A stretch of 64,000 nucleotides of DNA. Source: Achromobacter sp. Marseille-Q4962. Its GTDB lineage: Bacteria > Pseudomonadota > Gammaproteobacteria > Burkholderiales > Burkholderiaceae_B. Made by a program: the position numbers and the translations under genes. The notes beneath the pieces were generated by a model that was not told where the DNA came from, did not search any database, and saw only the letters and a list, made by a program, of their open reading frames with translations. Of the stretch, positions 1-8,655 are shown in pieces (position 1 is the stretch's first letter; the number at the start of each line of letters is the position of its first letter). Where the stretch lies: positions 62,001-126,000 of the forward strand of contig NZ_CALSFU010000006.1 of NCBI RefSeq assembly GCF_943737005.1, given 5' to 3'.

Positions 1-1279
1 GCGCACCGCCTGCGCGGTCCGCAGCAGCATCTGGTCCTCGTCGTCATAGGCCGACATGGCCGGCTCGCGGCCTGCATACGCCCCCAGGGCGCGGATGGGC
101 CGGGGCGTGAGCCGCAGCACGTTGATGCTGTCCACAATGGAAGTCGGGCTGCGGAAATTGTCCGGGCAGTGCAATACCACGGCTTCTGGAATGTCGCAGG
201 GCGGGTGCTCATAGAGACGCTGGTCTTCGTCTTCCAGAAAATAGAAGCGTCCTTCCTCCCGCAGCAGGCGACGCAGGGCAACCGTCCAGTGCGGATCGAA
301 GTCTTGCCCTTCGTCGATGATGAGCACATCGTGCTGCGGCTCGAACGATGCCGAATCTTCGCAGTAGCGCTGCGCGGCTTGCCGCAATGCGTCCGGCGCC
401 GAGAAATCCAGCGCGCCCCGCGCGCCGGAAATGATCGACCGCCAGTTCGTGAAAGGTGGAGACTGTTGCTCGTGGCGGAGCCAGCCGGCCGATCTGTTCG
501 GAGAGCGACCGGTTGAAGCACGCATACAGGGCGCGCTGGCCCTGGTCCGCGGCGTCGTGCAGCAGCCGCAGGGCAAGCTGAGTCTTGCCGGAACCGGCCG
601 TCGCCTGTATGCGCAGGACGCGGCTGGGAGCGTCGACTCGCGTGGCCCAGGCGGCCAGTCCGCTGCCGAGGCGTTGCGTGACGTTCGATAGCTGGTCGCG
701 CAGCACGTCCAGGGCGGGAGCCACCTGGAACCAGTTGAGCAGAAATGCCCGGACCCGGGCGCTGTTTCCGCTCGGTTCGCCCTGCGGCAGGACGGCGCAC
801 AGCCGCGCCGCCAGGTCGGGAAAATCCGCGGCGTCGATGATGCGCTCGCGCGGATATGCGGCGCTGCCCGCGCCGAGCATGCGATAGTCGGGCAGCAGGA
901 GCACGTGGCCGATGCGGGGCGGCCGGTCGAGCTCGCGTATCCGCGCCAGCAGCGCGGCATGCTGGCGGCGGCACTGGCGACCGATGTTCTTGCGATGCGC
1001 GCCGTATTGCTTGTAGAGGCCGTCCGCGGCCTCCTCGATGGGGCCTGCCTTGATCTCCAGCAACAACAGGTCGCCCGCCTGGTTCATGGCGACGATATCC
1101 ACTTCGCCTTCGGCGTCGCGGCCCTGGTAGACGGAGCGCCATTCCACGCTGTGAAAAAGGCTGTAGGCGTCGGGCAGCGTGTCGCGCAGGCGCTGCAGGA
1201 TGTCGAGTTCGCGCTGCAGTCCGGCCGGCATGCCGCAGAGGGGGCCGTGAAAGATATCGTCGGGGTAGATCCGAGCCAT
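1..1279 (-). pseudogene. NERD-domain UvrD/Rep-like helicase, frameshifted and running off the left edge
   Basis: The reading frame begins at 1279 with an N-terminal nuclease-related (NERD-like) region containing EVDIVAMNQAG and LLLLEIKAG around residues 58-78. It reaches a Walker A motif ATAGSGKT at residues 226-233. Near residue 287 the frame is lost. The same strand, shifted by one base, continues without a stop from about 415 to base 1 and encodes the helicase Walker B LIIDEGQDFDP followed by typical UvrD-like sequence (EDEDQRLYEHP, CPDNFRSPTSIV). Removing one base from the C4 run at 416-419 restores a single frame through both halves. The family couples a NERD domain to a superfamily 1 helicase and is often found in accessory loci. 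Either the gene is a recent pseudogene or the run is miscounted. The C-terminus is outside the window. Confidence 0.8.
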
Positions 1280-1418
1280 ACGCGCATGTTCTCCGGATGG
1301 GCATTCGCCGGGCCGCGAAGCCAGCGGGATTCTCTCACATGCCTATTTCGTCCGACATTGCGCCAGGATTTGTCCGAATGCCTCTCCAGAATGCGCCTGT
1401 CGCATTGTCGAGGAGGGC

Positions 1419-2813
1419 ATGATGTTGGACCCATATCTGCCGCTGGTGCGCTACTGGACGCTGGAACTGCTGGCGGGCATGCGGGGCTTTGCGGCGGCGG
1501 CCGGCAGGCTGGCGCCGCGGGAATGGGAGCGCGTGCGCGCGGCGCTTGGCATCGCGGAAGACGGAGACATGCGCGAAGCGCGGTCGGCGGCGGCGCGCGA
1601 GGCTGCGCAGTTGGGAGCGCCGGGGCCGGGCGCGCCGGGATTGCCGCTTGCGCGCAACCTGGAATGGCTGGCCAACGCAATCGGCCTGGACACGGCCGCG
1701 CGGCGGATCCTGCTGTTTGCCGTGCTGTACGAAACCAGCGCCGTACTGAGGCCGGTGCTGGACGCGCTGGGCGGATTCGGCGATCAGGCGCTATGCGTGT
1801 TGCTCGCGCGCCTCCTGGCGCTGGATGAAGACGACGCCCGCATCGCGCTGGCGCCTGCCGGCCCGCTGGCGGCATCCGGCATGGTCAGGGTGGCGTCCGG
1901 CCCCGGCCTGCTGCCCTACGGCCGGAAAATGCGGCTGCGGCCCGGGCTGGCGGATGCGCTGCTGACGCCGCATGCGAAACAGGCGGAGCTGATGCGCACG
2001 CTGCTCTGCACGAGCGGCGACAGGGCGCGCGGACCGGAGGCGGCCGTCCCCGCGCGGGCTGGGCGCGCAGCCCCCGGCGCGGCGTCGTCGCCGGCCCCCG
2101 CGGGACCCTACCGGCTGGGCGTGCTGAATACGGATGTGGCGTTGTCCAGCCTGTGCGACGGCCTGAAGCGCCATGCGCGAGCCCATCTTGCCTTGTACGG
2201 GCCCTCGGGCACGGGCAAGACAGCCTTCTCGCACTGGCTGGCGGAAGAACTCGGCCGGCCGCTCCTCGTCCAGGATGTCCGGGATTTGCTGCACCGCGGG
2301 CGGGCCAGCTCCGGCCTGCGGCTGGCCGACGTGTTCGCGCGGGCCGGCGAGGCGGGCGCGGTCATGCTCTTCGATGAGGCCGATGCATTGCTGGGCGCGC
2401 GGGCTTGTCACGGTCCTTGGGCCGGCGTGCAGCGCGAGCTGCTGGACCGCATGGATGCCTGCGAGGGCATCGTATTGGTGGCGAGCCGCTACGACGGCCT
2501 GCTCGATCTGGCGGCGCTGCGCCGTTTCGATCTGAAGGTCCGCTTCGGTTATCTGCGCGAGGAGGATGCCTGGACCTTGTTCAACGATCTTGCGCACAGC
2601 CTGGGCCTGAGCGCAGAGACGGTAACGCCGCACGAGGTGGGAGGACTGGGCCGGCTCGCGCCGGGCGATTTCGCGGCTGTGCGTCGCCAATCGTTGCTGC
2701 ATCCGATCCGGGATGCCAGGGATCTGTACAGGCGCCTGCGCGCCGAGTGCGCGTTCAAGCCGCCCGCAGACGGCAGGCGCGCTGTGGCATATGCGGGAGG
2801 GCCGGCGCAATGA
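1419..2813 (+). CDS. AAA family ATPase
   Basis: A 464-residue protein with an N-terminal helical region (about 1-180), an Ala/Pro/Arg-rich linker near residues 205-230 and a C-terminal AAA ATPase core. The core shows Walker A GPSGTGKT at residues 261-268 and Walker B VMLFDEAD at 315-322. It is followed by a sensor-like VASRYDGLLD segment and ALRRFDLKVRF, which resembles the arginine-finger region. The family uses ATP hydrolysis to remodel proteins or nucleic acids; no substrate can be inferred from sequence. The stop overlaps the start of the Sir2-like gene (ATGA), so the two are probably translated together. It stands divergent from the broken helicase and next to a WYL regulator. Confidence 0.85.
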   Translation: MMLDPYLPLVRYWTLELLAGMRGFAAAAGRLAPREWERVRAALGIAEDGDMREARSAAAREAAQLGAPGPGAPGLPLARNLEWLANAIGLDTAARRILLFAVLYETSAVLRPVLDALGGFGDQALCVLLARLLALDEDDARIALAPAGPLAASGMVRVASGPGLLPYGRKMRLRPGLADALLTPHAKQAELMRTLLCTSGDRARGPEAAVPARAGRAAPGAASSPAPAGPYRLGVLNTDVALSSLCDGLKRHARAHLALYGPSGTGKTAFSHWLAEELGRPLLVQDVRDLLHRGRASSGLRLADVFARAGEAGAVMLFDEADALLGARACHGPWAGVQRELLDRMDACEGIVLVASRYDGLLDLAALRRFDLKVRFGYLREEDAWTLFNDLAHSLGLSAETVTPHEVGGLGRLAPGDFAAVRRQSLLHPIRDARDLYRRLRAECAFKPPADGRRAVAYAGGPAQ

Positions 2814-3232
2814 GGTATCGCATGCTGGAGCTGCCTGCGGAAGCGGTGGAGGGCCTGCGCGCGGCGAGGCGGGTCGTGGTCATGACGGGGTCCGGATTGG
2901 GACCGGCTTGCGGCCTGCCGGTGTCGCCACCCGCTTGCCGGATCTGCGGAGCGAGGCTGCGGCCGGGCAAGCACAGGCACGAGGAGCCCGCGGCCGATGG
3001 CGTTTGCCGGCTTGCCATGCCGGAGGCGTCGCGCTGCGACATCTTTTTGTGCGCCGGCACTTCGCTGCAGACGCCGGGCGCAATCGACATCGCGCATGCC
3101 GCCGTGGCCGCCGGGGCGCGAGTGGTTCAGGCCAACCCCAACCCCACGCCGCTGAATCGCCTGGACGTCATGCACATTCCGTCGCTCGCCGAACTTGCGC
3201 TGCCCGTGCTGGCGGCGCGGGCCTGGCCCTAA
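2810..3232 (+). CDS. Miniature Sir2-like (sirtuin-fold) protein lacking the catalytic core
   Basis: A 140-residue protein starting at an ATG that overlaps the ATPase stop by four bases. Residues 22-38 (VVVMTGSGLGPACGLPV) match the first glycine-rich NAD-binding motif of sirtuins. C43-x2-C46 looks like half of the zinc ribbon. Residues 82-112 (AGTSLQTPGA and the QANPNPTP stretch) match the C-terminal GTS and N-rich NAD-binding motifs. A normal sirtuin is about 230-280 residues. The segment with the QNxD nicotinamide pocket and the catalytic HG histidine is absent here, so deacylase or NADase activity is doubtful. It may be a deletion remnant or a reduced NAD-binding partner of the ATPase. Its stop lies one base from the stop of the convergent WYL gene. 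Confidence 0.65.
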   Translation: MRYRMLELPAEAVEGLRAARRVVVMTGSGLGPACGLPVSPPACRICGARLRPGKHRHEEPAADGVCRLAMPEASRCDIFLCAGTSLQTPGAIDIAHAAVAAGARVVQANPNPTPLNRLDVMHIPSLAELALPVLAARAWP

Positions 3233-4294
3233 TCAGGCATCGGTGGGCAGATAGGCGCGCGCCAGTGCCTGGGCTTCCCGGGCGAAGCGGGCGCGCGCCG
3301 CCGGCGGCGAAAGAATTTCTATCGACGAGGCATGGCCGTGCAGCAATTGCCAGAGCATGACGGAGGGCCGCACGCGCGCGTGGAGAACGAACCCGTTTTC
3401 CGCTTCTTCGATCGTCTGGTCCGCGGCGAGCCAGAATTCGCGCAAAGGATGGCGCCGCGGCTTGCCGTCGGCCAGCATGGGCTCGTGCGCGCGCAGCACG
3501 AGGCATATCTCGTCTTCCGGGTAGAAGTTGAGCGCCTCTTCTTTTACCGCGTACTCGCGCAGATCGAAGTCCGGATCGAGGTCGGCGGGTTCGTCCAGCA
3601 GACGGACTTCGGAAAGCCTGTCCATGCGGAACAGAAAGCGGCGGCCGGGTTTCCTGGGGCCCCAGGCGACCATGTAGAGCACGCCGGCGCGGTCGACCAT
3701 GCCCAGCGGCGTCATTTCGTAGGCGCGCGGACTCGGCTGTTTCTCGCCGAACGGCGTATTGCGAAAACCCAGTTTGCGGCCGTAGTACAGCGCATGCGTG
3801 ACCTGCCGGTAAACCTCGGGTTCGACACGCGGCAGCACCATGGGATGCGTGCTGTCTATGCGCAGGGTCTTGCGCGACCAGTTGGCCGCGTCGCCGCCAT
3901 CCACATGGGGCCGATGGCGCGCCAGGTAGGCGCTCGCCGCCTCGAACGTGGCGGCCAGGTCGTCCAGGACCACCGCGGGAAGATACCGTTCGGCCACTTC
4001 CCGCAGCGCGCACATCGCCATGGCCATGTTCACGTTCATGTTCTGGATGCTGAACTGGCTGCGCGCAATGGTGCGGTACCAGCGCCGGTCGCGCGTGGCG
4101 CCATGGAATCCGATGCTGTCGACATTTTCCATGGCGCGGCGTATCTGGCGGTCCTGCGGCACCGGATCCTGCAGGCGGGCGAGCCGCTCGCGGATTTCCG
4201 ACATGCTGATTCCGCAATTTCCGGCTTCCTCGTCCGCAGCGTAGGGGAGGATTTTCAGCAGATTATCCAGAAGGGCGGCTTGACTGGGTGACAT
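3233..4294 (-). CDS. WYL-domain transcriptional regulator
   Basis: A 353-residue protein with an N-terminal winged-helix region (about residues 1-75; ISMSEIRERLARL and RQIRRAMENVDSIG). This is followed by the long WYL-type region: LYYGRKLGFRN, an EMTPLGMVDRAGVLYMVAW strand-turn segment, and FRMDRLSEVRLLDEP. A WCX-like C-terminal part contains ARVRPSVMLWQLL. Regulators of this class bind DNA with the N-terminal helix-turn-helix and sense a ligand, sometimes a nucleic acid or nucleotide, through the WYL fold. They are frequent next to defence loci. It is convergent with the AAA-ATPase/Sir2-like pair, with one base between stops. Its target is not evident from sequence. Confidence 0.88.
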   Translation of the reverse strand: MSPSQAALLDNLLKILPYAADEEAGNCGISMSEIRERLARLQDPVPQDRQIRRAMENVDSIGFHGATRDRRWYRTIARSQFSIQNMNVNMAMAMCALREVAERYLPAVVLDDLAATFEAASAYLARHRPHVDGGDAANWSRKTLRIDSTHPMVLPRVEPEVYRQVTHALYYGRKLGFRNTPFGEKQPSPRAYEMTPLGMVDRAGVLYMVAWGPRKPGRRFLFRMDRLSEVRLLDEPADLDPDFDLREYAVKEEALNFYPEDEICLVLRAHEPMLADGKPRRHPLREFWLAADQTIEEAENGFVLHARVRPSVMLWQLLHGHASSIEILSPPAARARFAREAQALARAYLPTDA

Positions 4295-4492
4295 GGATAT
4301 TCAGGGGGAAAGGATATGGATGCAATCCGGCGGTTCTTGACTCTACAAAATGCCCGATTCGTGCCGTTACCGCCAATAACGACCTCCGGCGCGCCCGACA
4401 CTCGCCCCGCAAGCGGCGCACTGAATCGCGCAATTAATCCATCCGCCGCACAAGACGGAAAAATCCTGCCGCGGCGAATTAAGTCTGAAAAC

Positions 4493-4531
4493 TATAATTC
4501 AAAATGTGTAATTAGTATTTAAATGTATACT
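4493..4531 (+). promoter_or_regulatory. AT-rich promoter region upstream of the lipoprotein operon
   Basis: The 308 bases between the WYL gene start (4294) and the first lipoprotein gene (4603) hold no credible gene. The part at about 4470-4535 is strikingly AT-rich against its surroundings. It contains a perfect TATAAT at 4493-4498 and a second -10-like TATACT at 4526-4531. No good -35 hexamer sits at the right distance from either. The region most likely carries the promoter for the csgG-like operon on the right and possibly one for the WYL regulator on the left. Confidence 0.45.
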
Positions 4532-4602
4532 CCATGCGTTTCACAGGAGAAGCGCCCGCAACCGGCCGCGGCTGGCGGATTCGGAAGGGCTGGGAGAAAA
4601 CC

Positions 4603-5280
4603 ATGTTGAAAGCAGTGGCAAAGGGTGGGGCGATGGCCCTGATGGCGGCGCTGGTTGCCGGTTGCGCAACCGAGCGTTCGCAGGCGTTGGCGGTTCCGGC
4701 CGTGGCCGCGGCCGCCAAGCCGTACCAGGGTGTGCGCAGCCCCATTTCCGTGGGCAAGTTCGACAATCGCTCGAACTATCTGCGCGGCGTGTTCTCCGAT
4801 GGCGTGGACCGCCTGGGCGGCCAGGCCAAGACGATACTCGTGAGCCACTTGCAGCGCACGGGCCGCTTCCAGGTCATGGACCGCGAGAACCTCACCGAAA
4901 TCAAGCAGGAGGCTTCTTTCAACAAAGAGGCCAACCGCATCAAGGGCGCGCGCTACGTGGTGACGGGCGACGTGACCGCCTTCGGGCGCAAGGTCACGGG
5001 CGACCATCAGCTCTTCGGCATCCTGGGCCGCGGCAAGGAGCAGGTGGCCTATGCCAAGGTGGATCTGAACGTGGTCGACGTGACGACTTCCGAGGTGGTC
5101 TATTCGGCGTCGGGCGCGGGCGAATACAGCCTTTCCAACCGTGAGATCGTGGGCTTCGGCGGCACGGCGGGCTACGACTCCACCCTCAACGGCAAGGTGC
5201 TGGACCTGGCCATCCGCGAAGCGGTGGACCGCCTGGTCGACGGCATCGAACAGGGCTCCTGGCAGCCCTCGGCGCGCTGA
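4603..5280 (+). CDS. CsgG-family outer-membrane lipoprotein
   Basis: A 225-residue lipoprotein with signal peptide and lipobox LVAGC near residues 18-22, so processing would leave an acylated cysteine. The mature part carries the CsgG/TolB-N-like fold: VGKFDNRSNY, the GRFQVMDRENL segment typical of the family, GARYVVTGDVTAFG, and a conserved C-terminal LAIREAVDRLVDGI. The ATG at 4603 was chosen because it puts the signal peptide at the N-terminus; an upstream in-frame ATG at 4534 would bury it. In the curli system CsgG is a secretion pore, but no curli genes are present. With the next two genes it matches the three-lipoprotein arrangement known around meningococcal GNA1162. Likely first gene of an operon, 11 bases from the next. 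Confidence 0.85.
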   Translation: MLKAVAKGGAMALMAALVAGCATERSQALAVPAVAAAAKPYQGVRSPISVGKFDNRSNYLRGVFSDGVDRLGGQAKTILVSHLQRTGRFQVMDRENLTEIKQEASFNKEANRIKGARYVVTGDVTAFGRKVTGDHQLFGILGRGKEQVAYAKVDLNVVDVTTSEVVYSASGAGEYSLSNREIVGFGGTAGYDSTLNGKVLDLAIREAVDRLVDGIEQGSWQPSAR

Positions 5281-5291
5281 GGAGGCCGGCC

Positions 5292-5738
5292 ATGCACATC
5301 AAGCACGAGTCTTGCCGGCGCGCCGCGCGCCTGGCGCTGGTTGCGGGCGCGGCCGCGCTGCTGGCGGCCTGCGCGCAGCCCAAGCCCATGTACACCTGGG
5401 ACGCCTACCAGCCTGCCCTCTACGCCTATCTCAAGGAAGACGGCGCCGACTATTCCGGGCAGGCGCTCGCCATGGAGAAGAACATCGAAACGGCGCGCGC
5501 CACCAACCAGGTGCTGCCGCCGGGCTTCCGCGCCCACCTCGGCATGCTCTACCTGAAGATGGGAGACGGCGACAAGGCGGCGGCGCAGATCGAGGGCGAG
5601 AAAACCGCCTTTCCCGAAGCCGCTCCTTTCATGGATTTCCTGCTGCGCAACGCCGGCGGCGCCAAGAGCGCCGCCGCCCAGCCCCCGGCCGACGCGCCCG
5701 CGCAGACCTCCGCAGACATTTCCCGGAAAGGAACCTGA
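5292..5738 (+). CDS. DUF4810-family lipoprotein
   Basis: A 148-residue lipoprotein with signal peptide and lipobox LLAAC at residues 23-27. The mature sequence matches the DUF4810 type: MYTWDAYQPALYAYL followed by two helical segments (GQALAMEKNIETARA and AHLGMLYLKMGDGDKA) with a TPR-like look, then a low-complexity Ala/Pro tail. Function is unknown. The gene sits between the CsgG-like and GNA1162-like genes with gaps of 11 and 5 bases, so the three products probably form one envelope assembly. Confidence 0.82.
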   Translation: MHIKHESCRRAARLALVAGAAALLAACAQPKPMYTWDAYQPALYAYLKEDGADYSGQALAMEKNIETARATNQVLPPGFRAHLGMLYLKMGDGDKAAAQIEGEKTAFPEAAPFMDFLLRNAGGAKSAAAQPPADAPAQTSADISRKGT

Positions 5739-5743
5739 ACACC

Positions 5744-6397
5744 ATGATCCGAGCCATCATCCGAGCCGGGGCGCTGGCCCTGGCGGCGGCGCTCGCCGGT
5801 TGCGCGGCGCCCCAAGCCAACGTCGATTACACCGCGTTCCGCGAAAGCAAGCCGGCCTCGCTGCTGGTGCTGCCGCCGCTGAACAACTCGGTGGACGTGG
5901 CGGCCACCTCGGCCGTGCTCGCGCAGGCGACGCGTCCGCTGGCCGAGTCCGGCTACTACGTGGTGCCCGTGGGCGTCATGAACGAAACCTTCAAGCAGAA
6001 CGGCCTCTACACCGCGGACGACATCCAGAACCTGCCGCCGGCCAGGCTGCGCGAGATCTTCGGCGCCGACGCGGCCATCTACATGACCGTGAAGGAATAC
6101 GGCAGCACCTACCAGGTGATCAATTCCACCGTGACGGTGGACGTCCAAGCCTCGCTGGTGGACCTGCGCACCGGCGCCAAGCTCTGGGAGGGCGGCAAGC
6201 GCGTGGTGCAGGCCAGCGACAGCGGCGGCGGCGGCCTTATCGGCATGCTGGTCAACGCGGTGGTCAACCAGATCATCAACAACCTGTCCGACCGCAGCTA
6301 CGCGGTGGCGGGCATAACCAATAGCATGCTGCTCAGCGCCGGCCAGCCCGGCGGCATTCTCTACGGGCCGCGCTCGCCACATTACGGGACGCAGTAG
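5744..6397 (+). CDS. DUF799 / GNA1162-family lipoprotein
   Basis: A 217-residue lipoprotein with signal peptide ending in lipobox LAGC at residues 16-19. Recognisable family segments include PASLLVLPPLNNSVDV, the ESGYYVVPVGVMNETF stretch and a Gly-rich SDSGGGGLIGMLVN segment before VVNQIINNLSDRSY. The meningococcal homologue GNA1162 is an outer-membrane lipoprotein whose fold resembles TolB-like domains, suggesting a secretion or transport accessory role. It ends the three-gene operon. A strong hairpin with a T-rich tail follows 24 bases downstream. Confidence 0.83.
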   Translation: MIRAIIRAGALALAAALAGCAAPQANVDYTAFRESKPASLLVLPPLNNSVDVAATSAVLAQATRPLAESGYYVVPVGVMNETFKQNGLYTADDIQNLPPARLREIFGADAAIYMTVKEYGSTYQVINSTVTVDVQASLVDLRTGAKLWEGGKRVVQASDSGGGGLIGMLVNAVVNQIINNLSDRSYAVAGITNSMLLSAGQPGGILYGPRSPHYGTQ

Positions 6398-6420
6398 CGG
6401 GCGCCGCGACGCGCGCATGC

Positions 6421-6456
6421 AGGGCCGGGCCGCGGCGGGCGCCGGCCCTTTCTTTT
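6421..6456 (+). terminator. Rho-independent terminator after the lipoprotein operon
   Basis: An eight-base-pair stem AGGGCCGG (6421-6428) with CCGGCCCT (6442-6449) is followed directly by a T-rich run TTCTTTTC. It lies between the convergent DUF799 gene and the Bug gene. Confidence 0.7.
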
Positions 6457-6500
6457 CGCGGACCAGGGGCCGGCGCTGCGCCGGACCGCGCCTGCGCGGA

Positions 6501-7466
6501 TCATGGCGACAACGACAGGTTCGCCGCCTTGGCCGCCTGTTTGTACAGGGGAATCTCCCGCGCCATGGTTTCCGCCAGCGCCTGGGAAGAACTGCCGACG
6601 GGTTCGATGCCCAGTTCCAGGAGCCGCCTGGCCACGTCGGGCTCGCGCAGGGCGGCGGAGATGGCCGATTGCAGCGTGGCGACGACGGCATCGGGGGTGC
6701 CTGCCGGCGCATACAGCGACGACCAGAACGACATGGCGAAACCCTGGACGCCGGACTCGGTAACGGTCGGTACGTCGGGCAGCAGGGTGAAGCGCCTGGC
6801 GCCCGTGACGGCGAGGGCGCGCAGATGGCCGCTTCGCAGTTGCGGCAGGACGGCGGCGGCATCGACCAGCGCGAAGTCGATTTCGTTGGACAGGAGCGCG
6901 GCGACGACCGCGGAGTTGCCCTTGTAATTGACGACTTCGGCGGGTATGGCGGTCCGGCTCGAGAAGACGGCGGTGGCCAATTGAAAAGAATTCGCGCCGG
7001 CCCCGGCGAACAAGGGTTTTCCGTTCTTGCCGGCCAGTGCGGCAAGATCGCCGACGGATCGGGCTGGGCTGTCTTTCTTGACGACGAGAATCATGGGAAT
7101 GTCGCCAACCAGCGAGATGGGCGCAAAATCGGCCACGGGATCGTAGTCGAGCTCGCGGTATAGAGCGGGGTTGACGGTCATGCCGCTGCTCGGGCCTACC
7201 AGCAGGGTATAGCCGTCAGCCGGGGCGCGCTTGACGGCGCCGATGGCGATGGCGCCGCTGGCGCCGGGGCGGTTCTCGACAATGAACGGCTGGCCCAGGC
7301 GGCGCTGGAGCTGTTCCGCCATGAGGCGGGCGAGAATGTCGTTGCCGCCGCCGGGCGCAAAGCCCACGATCATGCGTACCGGCCGCGCCGGATAGTCTTG
7401 CGCCGCGGCGTGACAGGCCAGCGCCGCTATCAGCATGCCGAGCCACCAGGACAGATACCGTTTCAT
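6501..7466 (-). CDS. Bug-family tripartite tricarboxylate transporter substrate-binding protein
   Basis: A 321-residue secreted protein with a signal peptide ending ACHAAAQDYP. Family hallmarks follow: PARPVRMIVGFAPGGGNDI at the start of the mature protein, the VENRPGASGAIAIGAVKRA segment, DGYTLLVGPSS and LPDVPTVTESG. Bug proteins bind small organic anions in the periplasm and usually serve TctAB-type transporters or signalling. No transporter genes are adjacent, which is common for the expanded Bug families of Bordetella and relatives. The start at 7466 was chosen for the signal peptide; the open frame continues far upstream without coding character. A divergent AraC regulator follows, which may control it. 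Confidence 0.9.
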   Translation of the reverse strand: MKRYLSWWLGMLIAALACHAAAQDYPARPVRMIVGFAPGGGNDILARLMAEQLQRRLGQPFIVENRPGASGAIAIGAVKRAPADGYTLLVGPSSGMTVNPALYRELDYDPVADFAPISLVGDIPMILVVKKDSPARSVGDLAALAGKNGKPLFAGAGANSFQLATAVFSSRTAIPAEVVNYKGNSAVVAALLSNEIDFALVDAAAVLPQLRSGHLRALAVTGARRFTLLPDVPTVTESGVQGFAMSFWSSLYAPAGTPDAVVATLQSAISAALREPDVARRLLELGIEPVGSSSQALAETMAREIPLYKQAAKAANLSLSP

Positions 7467-7601
7467 GTCGCGCTCCAATCGTTGAGTGCCGTGCGCGCTT
7501 ACTCGGGAATGCACGGATGGCCCATTGTGGACCGCGTGGCTATATTGGGCTCGACTCAACGTGCCAGCCGACGCTGCTGGCAGCGACAGCCCGGAGTCGG
7601 C

Positions 7602-8549
7602 ATGGCACCTGAATGGCATCACTGGAGCACCCTCGACCACGGCCCCCATGCGCTGGCGTTCTGGCATGACGCGGTCTGTGCCGGCGTACTGGATTCCGAG
7701 TTCTGCGCCGAGCCTGGCGCCGCTTTTGCCGGCACCATGTCCAGCCAGACGCGCACCGAGGCGCGCCTGGTCAACTTTGCAAGCTCGCCGCATCGCATCC
7801 GGCGCTCCCAGCGGCATGTCAGCCGCCGGGACAGCGATCACCTCATGCTCAGCCTGCAGGTGCGTGGACGCGCCGTCATGTCGCAGGGGGAGACGCAGGT
7901 ATGCCTGCAGCCCGGCGAATTCGGCCTGCTCGACCCCTCCTCGGCGTTCGATATCGACTTTCCCGAGCCCACCGCGCGCCGCCTGGTGTTGCTGCCGCGC
8001 CACGTGCTGGCCGCGCGCTCGCCGGGCCTGCGGCGCCTGCGCGAACCCGCCAGGCTGCCCGCCGGCATGGCGTTCGCGCCGGTGCTGACCGAGACCATGC
8101 GCCTGTTGACCGAAACCGGCCTGACCCTGGAGAGCCGCACGGTCGATACGCTGCTCGATACGGTGGCCGAGATCGTTGCGCTGCAATGCGCGCCGGCGGC
8201 CGCGGCGCCTTCGACCGAGCTGTCGTTCGTGGGCGTGAAGCGCCACATCGATACCGCGATCGCCGATCCGGGGCTGTCGCCCGCGTCGGCGGCGGCGGCG
8301 TGCCGGATCTCGGTCCGGACGCTGCACAGATTGTTTGCCCGCCACGCCCAGCAGTCGTTCGAGGCGTATGTCGTGCAAACGCGGCTCGCGCTCGCGCGCG
8401 AGCTTCTTGCCGCCGGCAAGGCGCGCACCGTGAGCGAAGCCGCGTTCGCATGCGGCTTCAATAATCTCTCCCATTTCACCCGGCGGTTTTCCGAACGCTA
8501 TGGCGAGCTGCCGGTGAATCTGCTCAGGCAAGGGCAGGCGGGCGCCTGA
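7602..8549 (+). CDS. AraC-family transcriptional regulator
   Basis: A 315-residue regulator. The N-terminal half resembles the AraC-binding-like domain of the NahR/FeaR type (SSPHRIRRSQRHVSRRDSDH, then GEFGLLDPSSAFD). The C-terminal 100 residues carry two helix-turn-helix motifs, PASAAAACRISVRTLHRLF and VSEAAFACGFNNLSHFTRRF, the second being the AraC signature. The ATG at 7602 gives the usual length. It is divergent from the Bug gene at 7466 and lies upstream of the GlcF-like/flavoprotein pair, so either could be its target. Confidence 0.88.
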   Translation: MAPEWHHWSTLDHGPHALAFWHDAVCAGVLDSEFCAEPGAAFAGTMSSQTRTEARLVNFASSPHRIRRSQRHVSRRDSDHLMLSLQVRGRAVMSQGETQVCLQPGEFGLLDPSSAFDIDFPEPTARRLVLLPRHVLAARSPGLRRLREPARLPAGMAFAPVLTETMRLLTETGLTLESRTVDTLLDTVAEIVALQCAPAAAAPSTELSFVGVKRHIDTAIADPGLSPASAAAACRISVRTLHRLFARHAQQSFEAYVVQTRLALARELLAAGKARTVSEAAFACGFNNLSHFTRRFSERYGELPVNLLRQGQAGA

Positions 8550-8655
8550 CGCTCTGGGCGGCATCCGCTGGCGCGTTGGGCACAGACCGCGCCGGCGCCG
8601 CGCGACAGAATGCGCTTCATCCCGGTTCGTACCGGCCAGCTTCTTCTGTCGCACC

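Noticed and set aside
4316-4522. 68-residue frame in the gap before the lipoprotein operon
   Set aside because: No ribosome site or domain; it runs through the AT-rich promoter region.
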